Source: Bacilli bacterium
GTDB lineage: Bacteria; Bacillota_I; Bacilli_A; RFN20; CAG-826
Reading direction: 5' to 3'
DNA: 49,224 bases
Assembly (NCBI GenBank): GCA_017540455.1
Contig: JAFYAZ010000047.1
Location: forward strand, 1-49,224
Shown here piece by piece: positions 7,322-14,586 of this stretch (position 1 is the stretch's first letter; each line of letters begins with the position of its first letter). A program made the translations under genes and the position numbers. The notes under the pieces were generated by a model. That model was not told the DNA's origin and ran no database searches. It saw only the letters and a program-made list of their open reading frames with translations.

Positions 7322-9676
7322 TTATTTCTTTCCTTTAGGGAAGAAACTATCTAAAGACTCTTTGACTTCCTCTGGAGAGAAGGCGACCTCGTATCCGCTA
7401 TAGGAGCGTTCCAAGACCATCCTATACTCGTTTTGGAGATAACGATCGTCAATCAAAAGGGCGACACCGCGGTCGTTTTCGCTTCTGATTAATCTGCCCA
7501 TCGCCTGCATAACTTTATTGAGGCCAGGGTTTTTATAAGAATATTCAAAACCGTCGGTGTTTTTCGCGTCGTAATAATCTCTGATCAAGTCTCTTTCGTA
7601 GGAAAGCTGAGGCAAGCCAATGCCGACGATAGCGACACCAATAAGGCGGTCATCGACCATATCGATGCCTTCGCTGAAGGAACCGCCCATGATCAAGAGG
7701 CCGATATGTGTTTTCTTTGGGTTCACCCTGAAATGCTCAAGGAATTCTTCTTTTTCCTCGTTTGTCATATTCCTTTCTTGGACATAGACATGAGCATCCT
7801 TGAAGGAGAGTTTTTCTTTGATGTTCTCAAGGTATTCATATGATGGGAAGAAAATGAAATAATTCCCCTTCTTTCCTGATACAAAGGTTTTGAGATATTT
7901 TGCGACCTCATCGTAGTTTTTCGCTCTGTCTTTGTATCTTGTTGAGATGCCGGGGGCAACGATGATTTTGAAGTTCTTAGGAGGGAATGGGGATGGCAAT
8001 AAAAGATATGGTTTTCCTTCCTCCCCTTCGATAGCGTTCATGTAATACTCAATCGGCGATAACGTCGCGCTGAAAAGAACGTGCCCTTTGACCTTTTTGA
8101 GAGACTCGCTCAAAAGAGGCGCCGGGTCTGGGCAATAAATTCTAAAGACAAAGTCATCGCCCTTCTTCTCGGCGTAGCAAGTCAAGTGTTCTGAATAACC
8201 TTCGTAAATGGACGTGAAAGCGTGGCATTCTCTAGAGAATTCGCGGTATTCAGTCGGATATGGAAGATGCTGTTCCTTGTCCAAAGACCTCTGCTTGGTA
8301 CCTAAGGATTCAAGCGCAGAAAGCAAAGTATCAGGAACCTTTTCATAGATCTTGTGTTCCTCTTCGTTCTCTTCCATAAGAGCTTTGAGAGTTCTTAGGA
8401 TTTTATTGAGGGCAAGCCTTAAAGGCTTATTCGTTTTGGTACCGATGGCTTTCTTCGCACTCTTGCACTCTAGAAGCGAAACATGCGAACCATACATATC
8501 GCGGCCTCTTTCGACGAGATTGTGGGCTTCATCGATAAGAAGAACATATTTGGATGGATCGGCTTCTTCGCCAAAATATCTCTCTAATTTGACGAGAGGA
8601 TCGAAGAAATAGTTATAGTCGCAGATGATGACGTCGCTCCAAAGGGAGAGGTCAAGTTCCATTTCGAACGGGCAGATTTGTTCTTCTTCCGCTAGCTCGA
8701 CAATGTAATCAGGTGAGAAACGTCTGCCGCTTTGAATGGCTTTCTCGGTGACTGAGCGGATTTTATCGTAATAGCCTCTAGCGTATGGACAATCATCAGG
8801 ATTGCAGGAAGCCCCAGGCCTAAAGCAGATTTTCTCTTTAGAGAGTAATGTTGAATCTCTTGCACAAAGGCCTTTCTCGTATAGCTTTCCCAAGGCATCG
8901 TAAGCAGCAATCGCCCCGCTATTCTTTGCAGTTAAATAGAAGATCTTCTCAGTCTTTCCGGTTGCAAAACTTTTTATTGAAGGGAAGAGTGCGCTCATCG
9001 TTTTGCCAATTCCCGTAGGTGCTTCGACGAGGAAGGTTCCGCCATTAGAGGCGACAGAATAAACATACTTGGCCATATTACGTTGGCCCGCTCTGAATTT
9101 AGGGAATGGGAAAGGAAGGTCTTTGGCCTTTTCGTTCCTTTCTTTTAAATGATCGAATTCGGTATTCCAAAAGCTGAGATACCTATCCATCAAACCGCCG
9201 ATGTAGTCTTCGATTTCTTTGATTGTGTAGACGTGTTCGTGAGTCTTTTTGCTGTTATCAATTTGAGAGATGTAGGTCAAGCGGACGCCCATCTTCTCGC
9301 AGTTGTTTTCATGGGCATACATCAAGGCGTAGCACATCGCTTGCGCCTCATGCCATTCCTGCTGTTGCTCATAGAAGACATCAAGAGGCAAAACAGAGCT
9401 TTTGATTTCATCAACGATTGGAAAAGGACCGCCGACGATGATTCCATCAGCCCTGCCTTCTAAGGTTATGACCCCTAAAGGCCTATCGAATGTCTCACGG
9501 AGAGGGACTTCGCTTAAGTATTCGTTCCCCTGCTTTTTCTGGAATGAAGCGTGGATCTTCGTTCCGACAAGCATGGTCTCTTGGTTATAGACTCGGTTGT
9601 CGATATCGCCTTTACGCAGCAAAAAGTCCACTAAATCATGGACTGAGAGCGTGAGGTATTGTTTTTCTTTCGACAT
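7322..9676 (-). CDS. DinG/Rad3-type Fe-S helicase with N-terminal PD-(D/E)XK-like domain
   Basis: This 784-residue protein is a superfamily 2 helicase of the XPD/DinG group: Walker A GIGKT (about 222-226), DEAH (382-385), FSATLSP, and the final QAMGRLIRSENDRG. Between Walker A and DEAH lies a Cys set (near 284, 291, 296 and 335) fitting the XPD-type 4Fe-4S domain. Residues 1-190 carry an apparent PD-(D/E)XK nuclease core: H42, GRAD (D77), VDEIK (E90, K92) and a QAMCYA element (Q112), as in RecB/Cas4-like nucleases. The start at 9676 is chosen because it follows the fmt stop by 4 nt. An ATG at 9718 would add 14 residues and overlap fmt. Neither has a good Shine-Dalgarno site. Confidence 0.85.
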   Translation of the reverse strand: MSKEKQYLTLSVHDLVDFLLRKGDIDNRVYNQETMLVGTKIHASFQKKQGNEYLSEVPLRETFDRPLGVITLEGRADGIIVGGPFPIVDEIKSSVLPLDVFYEQQQEWHEAQAMCYALMYAHENNCEKMGVRLTYISQIDNSKKTHEHVYTIKEIEDYIGGLMDRYLSFWNTEFDHLKERNEKAKDLPFPFPKFRAGQRNMAKYVYSVASNGGTFLVEAPTGIGKTMSALFPSIKSFATGKTEKIFYLTAKNSGAIAAYDALGKLYEKGLCARDSTLLSKEKICFRPGASCNPDDCPYARGYYDKIRSVTEKAIQSGRRFSPDYIVELAEEEQICPFEMELDLSLWSDVIICDYNYFFDPLVKLERYFGEEADPSKYVLLIDEAHNLVERGRDMYGSHVSLLECKSAKKAIGTKTNKPLRLALNKILRTLKALMEENEEEHKIYEKVPDTLLSALESLGTKQRSLDKEQHLPYPTEYREFSRECHAFTSIYEGYSEHLTCYAEKKGDDFVFRIYCPDPAPLLSESLKKVKGHVLFSATLSPIEYYMNAIEGEEGKPYLLLPSPFPPKNFKIIVAPGISTRYKDRAKNYDEVAKYLKTFVSGKKGNYFIFFPSYEYLENIKEKLSFKDAHVYVQERNMTNEEKEEFLEHFRVNPKKTHIGLLIMGGSFSEGIDMVDDRLIGVAIVGIGLPQLSYERDLIRDYYDAKNTDGFEYSYKNPGLNKVMQAMGRLIRSENDRGVALLIDDRYLQNEYRMVLERSYSGYEVAFSPEEVKESLDSFFPKGKK

Positions 9677-9680
9677 CAAA

Positions 9681-10625
9681 TTATTTGAGGTGGCACGGGA
9701 AGACGAGTCGAGCGCCATTGAGGAAGGCGTTTCCGGCCATCAGTTTCTTGCCTTCAGGCTGAACTTCATCAAGAGAGATGACACCGTCTTTGAGTTGGAG
9801 AAGCAGATGCTTTTTGTTTTGGACGATTTCTCCGATCTCGTGGGACTTTTCTTCACTAAAAAGAGACGCTTTGAGGACCTTGAGTTTCTTATCGCCAAGA
9901 TAGAGATAAGCACCCGGTTCATAGCTGAGGCCTTTGATGTAATTAATCGTTTCTTTGCAGGTCAAAGTAAGAGGCAAATGTTCATCTTCGACAAGGATCT
10001 TCTCGGCAAAGGTGACTTTGGATTCGTCTTGCGGGATTCCTTTGAGCTCGCCATTGGCGTACTTCAAAACGTCTTTCTTAGCCATTTCACCCGCGGCTAA
10101 GCCCATCTTCTCGTAGAGGTCGCTATAATTCGCGACGCCATCGAGAGGGATGACGCATGTGTCATAGACATCCCCTGCATCCATTTTGGAAACCATTTCC
10201 ATGAGGCTGACGCCAGTCTCGGTTTCTCCATTCATGAGCGCACGTTGTATAGGCGCGGCTCCGCGATATTTAGGTAACAACGATCCATGGAAGTTAATCG
10301 CGCCTAAAGAAGCCATCTTAAGAAGCTCATCAGGGACTATCTGGCCATAGGCCATGCAGACGATCAAATAGAAGCCAAGCTCTTTCGCCCATTCGTAGTC
10401 TTTGCGGATCTTGGCAGGTTGGAAAACAGGAACGCCTGCTTTGAGGGCGATTTTCTTAACTGGGCTTGGGGTAAGGACGCCACTTCTGCCATTTGGCTTA
10501 TCGGCTTGGGTGACGACGCCAACAACATTGAAACCTTCTTCAAGGAGGGCCAAAAGTGGGTAAATGGCGATTTTTGGGGTTCCTAAGTAAAGGACTTTGA
10601 CATCGCTAGGTTTTTCAAATTTCAT
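9681..10625 (-). CDS. fmt: Methionyl-tRNA formyltransferase
   Basis: Fmt formylates initiator Met-tRNA using 10-formyl-THF. The 314-residue protein has the N-terminal formyltransferase fold with the active-site region NFHGSLLPKYRGAAPIQRAL (Asn-His pair, SLLPxxRGAAP) and MDAGD, and the C-terminal OB-like domain. A GAGGAGG site lies 7 nt before the ATG at 10625. A GTG one codon upstream (10628) is only 4 nt from it and is less likely. A TATAAT box at 10655-10650 gives a short leader. The gene is first in a minus-strand run with the helicase and lepA. Its presence shows formyl-Met initiation. Confidence 0.95.
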   Translation of the reverse strand: MKFEKPSDVKVLYLGTPKIAIYPLLALLEEGFNVVGVVTQADKPNGRSGVLTPSPVKKIALKAGVPVFQPAKIRKDYEWAKELGFYLIVCMAYGQIVPDELLKMASLGAINFHGSLLPKYRGAAPIQRALMNGETETGVSLMEMVSKMDAGDVYDTCVIPLDGVANYSDLYEKMGLAAGEMAKKDVLKYANGELKGIPQDESKVTFAEKILVEDEHLPLTLTCKETINYIKGLSYEPGAYLYLGDKKLKVLKASLFSEEKSHEIGEIVQNKKHLLLQLKDGVISLDEVQPEGKKLMAGNAFLNGARLVFPCHLK

Positions 10626-10719
10626 CACTATGCCTCCTCGTTCTTATAAATTATACTCGCCCTAACCTTATTCTTGGAATAAGATAGTAAAGATTAAGCA
10701 GAAGGAAATATAAGATACT

Positions 10720-12744
10720 ATGCCTATTATCTACACAGAAAAAGATTGCCAAAAGTTCATTGACAGCGCTCTTGACCTCCAAAAGACCAACATGCGCTTC
10801 GAGGACATCTTCAAATACATCATCACCAAAAGGTCCCTCGAAAAAGCGGTCCTCTACTTCGACGAAGACAACAAACTTCGTTCTTACAATTACAAGACTT
10901 ATGGCGAATACGCCTATTCTTTAGCCCGTCACCTCGCGAGCGCTTTAAAGGATATTCATCCTAACGCTCCAGTAGGTCTCAAGATGAGAAACACCCCAAA
11001 CTGGCCACTCCTCTTCTGGGCTATTCTCATGAACGGTCACCCAGTCCTTCTTATCGACGCACGCTTAGAGCACACCAACACCGAAAACTTGCTTGCTCAA
11101 GCTAAGGCTGAAGCCATCGTCGTCAACGAATTCGACCCATATTCCGTCCTTTCTCTTAGATTAAATGAGATTCAAAAGTCCCCAGAGGTTGATTCTTTCG
11201 CTCCTCATTGGGCTGATGAAGCCATGTTCTGCTCTAGCGGCACCACGGGCGACATCAAGATCATGGTTATGCCTGGAAAAGCCATCTGCAATCAGATCAT
11301 CGCTTCCCATAACATGCCTCTTGAAAGCACAACCATCATGCATCCGGGAAAAATCAACATCTTGGCCATGCTTCCTCTCCACCACATCTTCGGCTTCAGC
11401 GCCGTCCTTATGTGGTATAGCTTCTACGGAAAGACCCTTGTCTATCCAGCCGGAATGAGCGCGGGCGACCTCAAAAACGCCTGCAAAAAAGGCAAATGCA
11501 CCCACATCTTCTCCGTTCCACTCGTTTGGGATTCCGTTGCCCAGGGACTTAAGCGTTCTATGGAAATGTCCAACAAGAGAACCGAGAAACTCTTCAAGAA
11601 GATCATGGGCTACAACCTTGGTGAGATGACCAAGAAAGAAGCTGGCGTCCTTGCTTCTAGCAAATTCATGACCAAGTTCGTCCAGAGAAAGCTCTTTGGA
11701 TCTCAGGTTCAGTTCTGCATCTCCGGCGGCGGCTACCTCAATGCCGATACCGCTAAGACCATCAACGGAGTTGGCTACCCTCTCTATAACGGATTCGGCA
11801 TGACCGAAGCCGGCATCTGCTCCGTCGAACTCTCCAAAGACGTCAAAACCAGACTTAAGTGTTCCATCGGCCATTCCTTATATGGCATCGAATATAAGCT
11901 CAAGAAAGATGAGGAAAGCAAGAAACAAGGCGAACTCATGATCAAGAGCGAACTCCTCCACAGTGAGGAAATCATCGGCGGTGTTCGTAAAAAAGCTGAA
12001 TACGAAAACGGCTTCATGGCCACTGGCGATATCGCTGAGATCGAAGAAGACGGCCGCGTCTACATCAAGGGCCGTTTGAAAGACACCATCATCGGTGCGA
12101 ATGGCGAAAACATCTTCCCTGATGAAATCGAGACCTACTTCCAGGAAATCGCAGGCGTCGAACATGTCTGTGTCTTCGGATATAGCCGTGGCATGGACGA
12201 GAAAATCATCCTTGTCGCCGAACTCAGCAACAAAGTTGCCAGCGAAGAATTCCCAGAAATCAAAAAGAAGCTTGATGAAATCAACGACAAGATCCCAAGC
12301 GGCAAGAAAGTCTCTGAGTTCTATGTCTATAAGAAGGCCATCCCGATCTCCAACTCCATGAAGGCCAAGCGCTTCGCGGTCAAAAAAGATTTCTCCGAAC
12401 ACCCAGAGAACTTCGTTGACTTCATCCAAAGACAGAAAACCGTCGTCTCCTTCGAAGGATTCGATAGCAAAGAGGTTGAGGAAACCATCAAAACCGTCAA
12501 GAAGGTCTTCGCCAAAACCCTCCTCCTTCCAGACTACAAGATCGCCAATGACGCGATTTGGAATGTCGAGCTTGGCGGCGACTCCATGTCCTACATTCAG
12601 ATGATCCAGGATTTGGAAATCACCTTCTCCATCACAATTCCTACGGAACTCTATGGCAAACTTGGTACCGTCAACGATTTCGCCTTCCAAGTCTTGACCC
12701 TAAAGAAGCCTGCAGGTAAGCAAGGAAAACACAAAGGACAATAA
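10720..12744 (+). CDS. Adenylate-forming acyl/aminoacyl ligase fused to an acyl carrier protein domain
   Basis: Residues about 1-560 are an ANL-superfamily adenylation enzyme: phosphate loop SSGTTG (172-177), YNGFGMTEAG, TGDIAEIEEDGRVYIKGRLKD and a C-terminal NSMKAKR that supplies the catalytic Lys. Residues about 590-665 look like a carrier protein with LGGDS (618-622), whose Ser622 would receive phosphopantetheine. The reaction would be activation of an acid with ATP and loading onto the built-in carrier thiol. No condensation, thioesterase or tailoring gene is adjacent, so substrate and product are unknown. It is the only plus-strand gene between fmt and rpsT. AGAAGGAA lies ~12 nt before the ATG. 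AcpS at 29758-30075 is a candidate activating enzyme. Confidence 0.85.
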   Translation: MPIIYTEKDCQKFIDSALDLQKTNMRFEDIFKYIITKRSLEKAVLYFDEDNKLRSYNYKTYGEYAYSLARHLASALKDIHPNAPVGLKMRNTPNWPLLFWAILMNGHPVLLIDARLEHTNTENLLAQAKAEAIVVNEFDPYSVLSLRLNEIQKSPEVDSFAPHWADEAMFCSSGTTGDIKIMVMPGKAICNQIIASHNMPLESTTIMHPGKINILAMLPLHHIFGFSAVLMWYSFYGKTLVYPAGMSAGDLKNACKKGKCTHIFSVPLVWDSVAQGLKRSMEMSNKRTEKLFKKIMGYNLGEMTKKEAGVLASSKFMTKFVQRKLFGSQVQFCISGGGYLNADTAKTINGVGYPLYNGFGMTEAGICSVELSKDVKTRLKCSIGHSLYGIEYKLKKDEESKKQGELMIKSELLHSEEIIGGVRKKAEYENGFMATGDIAEIEEDGRVYIKGRLKDTIIGANGENIFPDEIETYFQEIAGVEHVCVFGYSRGMDEKIILVAELSNKVASEEFPEIKKKLDEINDKIPSGKKVSEFYVYKKAIPISNSMKAKRFAVKKDFSEHPENFVDFIQRQKTVVSFEGFDSKEVEETIKTVKKVFAKTLLLPDYKIANDAIWNVELGGDSMSYIQMIQDLEITFSITIPTELYGKLGTVNDFAFQVLTLKKPAGKQGKHKGQ

Positions 12745-12758
12745 AGTAAACAAAAGTG

Positions 12759-12787
12759 TTGTCTAAACGCGCAAGCGAAGTTAGAAT
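12759..12787 (+). promoter_or_regulatory. Promoter of rpsT
   Basis: TTGTCT (12759-12764) and TAGAAT (12782-12787) are separated by exactly 17 nt, about 30 nt before the start codon and just after the upstream gene's stop. Confidence 0.75.
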
Positions 12788-12819
12788 AACTCACGCATAA
12801 CAAAAGGAATCTAAGTAAT

Positions 12820-13083
12820 ATGGCAAACATTAAATCAGAACAGAAGAGATTAGAGGTCCGCAGAAGGAACAACGCCCGCAACAGCGCCGCCAAATCGGAA
12901 ACCCGTACCGCCATCAAAAAGGCTGAGGCCGCTCTTGCCGCCGGCAACAAAGAAGAAGCTACCAAGCTCGTCAATGCCGCCCTTTCCCTTCTCGACAAAC
13001 TCGGACAGGCCAACATCATCAGCACCAACAGTGCTCTTCGCAAGAAGGCCCATCTCCAGAAAGAACTCGGCAAGCTTAACTAA
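12820..13083 (+). CDS. rpsT: 30S ribosomal protein S20
   Basis: The 87-residue protein is a complete bS20: MANIKSEQKR at the start, the helical 16S-binding core with NNARNSAAKSETRTAIKK, and the ending NSALRKKAHLQKELGK. It binds 16S rRNA early in 30S assembly. The start has AAAGGAAT upstream. It has its own promoter and terminator, and it lies beside holA and comEC, as in many Bacilli. Confidence 0.97.
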   Translation: MANIKSEQKRLEVRRRNNARNSAAKSETRTAIKKAEAALAAGNKEEATKLVNAALSLLDKLGQANIISTNSALRKKAHLQKELGKLN

Positions 13084-13102
13084 GCCCTTCTAAAAACAAA
13101 TT

Positions 13103-13129
13103 AAAAGAGCCACCACGGCTCTTTTTTTG
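13103..13129. terminator. Bidirectional terminator between rpsT and the phosphoesterase gene
   Basis: AAAAGAGCC and GGCTCTTTT pair around a 5-nt loop (ACCAC), followed by a T run on the plus strand. The minus strand also ends in TTTT, so the hairpin can serve both convergent genes. Confidence 0.88.
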
Positions 13130-13138
13130 TGCTTCTTT

Positions 13139-13585
13139 CTATAACTCTTTGAAGGTGGCCTTCACTTCTTTCTCGGTGATATCGAGGATGAGATAGGTTC
13201 CTTTATCATTATCGCGAGGGAACGCTAGCGAACCTGGGCAGAATGTGTAAACGCCATTCTCGTTCCTTTGCTCTCTCACGTGGGTGTGACCATGAATGAA
13301 GATCTTAACCCCTTCTGTTTCCAAAGACGCTTCATAGATATCTCTGACTGGATAATGCTCCATATGGAGTTTTCCATAAGGAGTTTGGATTTCATAAGAC
13401 GGCTTATAGTCCTCGCGGAAATAACCGTCGCAGTTCCCTCTCACCGCAGCGAAAGGAGAGATGCTCTCTTTTGGGGCACAAACATCGCCAGCATGAAGAT
13501 AAAGGCTGATGCCAGGCTCTCTTAAAGCAACTTGTTCTAAAGCGTAATTGTCACCGTGTGTGTCGCTTACGACTAGGATTCTCAT
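13139..13585 (-). CDS. YfcE/MJ0936-family metallophosphoesterase
   Basis: This is a compact calcineurin-like phosphoesterase of 148 residues. All metal motifs are present: SDTHG (7-11), HAGDV, RGNCD and GHTH near residue 100. Members hydrolyse phosphodiesters or phosphomonoesters with Mn2+ in vitro, and physiological substrates are mostly unknown. The ATG at 13585 overlaps the holA stop by 4 nt (ATGA) and lacks a clear Shine-Dalgarno site, so it is probably coupled to holA. Confidence 0.9.
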   Translation of the reverse strand: MRILVVSDTHGDNYALEQVALREPGISLYLHAGDVCAPKESISPFAAVRGNCDGYFREDYKPSYEIQTPYGKLHMEHYPVRDIYEASLETEGVKIFIHGHTHVREQRNENGVYTFCPGSLAFPRDNDKGTYLILDITEKEVKATFKEL

Positions 13586-14556
13586 AGGGAGAAATTGGCT
13601 AAGAAGAGATTGAAGGCGAGATCTTCGTCGATCTTGCCAGTCATGACCCCGAGCTCAGCCTGATAAAGGTCTTCGATCGCTTTCTCAAGGCACTTGTCAC
13701 TCATCTTGCGGACAGAGAATAAAGAGGCATTCGCACGACCAATGGAACAACCGAGTTCCTTCGCTATCGCTTGCGGGTTCAATCCGTTGTTGTTTAGGTA
13801 CTGAACCTGGTGAAGGAAAGTCAATTGCTTCACTAAAGCATTCATAAGAGAAATACCACGCGTATTCTTGACTTTCAAATCATTGTAAACATTTAAGGCT
13901 TTCTTTTTGTCGCCACGAGTCAAAGCGTTGCTAAGTTCAAACATATTTTCTTCAAGAGGCTGGCTGACAAGGGTTTCAACCATCGCTTTGGTGATGGTTT
14001 CGCCATTCGCATAAGTGACGAGCTTAAGAGCTTCGTTAAGGAAGGCCGAGTAATCATTATTAACTCTAGTGATGAGTTCCTTTACGGCATCGGGGTTTAT
14101 CTTGGTGTTTCTCTTCTCGAAGAAGTTTTTGACGACAATCGGCCATTGGTCGGCGCCGAAAGAGTTTACGACCGTGACTTTGGCGCCACCTTCTTTGAGG
14201 GCCTTAAAGAACTCACCATTCTCATCTAAAGCTTCGGCATAAACCAAAATGTAAAGAAGGATATCAGGGTTAGGTTTGCGGAAGAAATTCAAGATATCAT
14301 CGGCGACATCGCCCTTTTGAGGCTTCTGTTTTGTCTTAGTTTTCTCAAGATAATAAAAGTTCTCAGCGACCACCGCTTTCTTGTCATAGCCAAGAGGAAG
14401 CGACTCACATTCGTTAGCCAAATCGATGAGGCGCTCTTTGCCCATATCAAGCTCGACGTAGTTCATCTCATCGCGCTCAGGGAGATCGTTTTTGAGGACT
14501 TTCCTGAGAGCGGTTTTGCACATGCTGCTCTGAGGGTTATAGATAACTTGAATCAT
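13582..14556 (-). CDS. holA: DNA polymerase III delta subunit (clamp loader)
   Basis: HolA opens the beta clamp as part of the clamp loader. The protein (about 324 residues) fits the family length and position next to comEC. Recognisable parts are the N-terminal degenerate AAA+ fold (MIQVIYNPQSS...), the DILLYILVYAEALDENGEFFKALKEGG region and a C-terminal helical collar. Conservation is low, as usual for HolA. I chose the ATG at 14556: an ATG three codons upstream (14565) is part of a TATAAT box that would then lie 7 nt before the chosen start, so the upstream one is not transcribed in full. No Shine-Dalgarno site precedes either. Confidence 0.82.
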   Translation of the reverse strand: MIQVIYNPQSSMCKTALRKVLKNDLPERDEMNYVELDMGKERLIDLANECESLPLGYDKKAVVAENFYYLEKTKTKQKPQKGDVADDILNFFRKPNPDILLYILVYAEALDENGEFFKALKEGGAKVTVVNSFGADQWPIVVKNFFEKRNTKINPDAVKELITRVNNDYSAFLNEALKLVTYANGETITKAMVETLVSQPLEENMFELSNALTRGDKKKALNVYNDLKVKNTRGISLMNALVKQLTFLHQVQYLNNNGLNPQAIAKELGCSIGRANASLFSVRKMSDKCLEKAIEDLYQAELGVMTGKIDEDLAFNLFLANFSL

Positions 14557-14563
14557 TTGATTC

Positions 14564-14569
14564 ATTATA
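14564..14569 (-). promoter_or_regulatory. -10 box of holA, overlapping an upstream in-frame ATG
   Basis: A perfect TATAAT on the minus strand lies 7 nt before the ATG at 14556, predicting a leaderless mRNA. The 17-nt-spaced -35 is poor (CTAAAA). Confidence 0.55.
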
Positions 14570-14586
14570 GCGCATTTAAGAGCCTT

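Noticed and set aside
9597-10100. Plus-strand 167-codon open frame over fmt
   Set aside because: It is antisense to fmt and the helicase start and has no independent support.
11161-12690. Two long minus-strand open frames (237 and 270 codons) opposite the adenylation gene
   Set aside because: They mirror a well-supported gene with clear motifs. Their products are Asp/Phe/Gly-rich shadow proteins without any domain or Shine-Dalgarno support.
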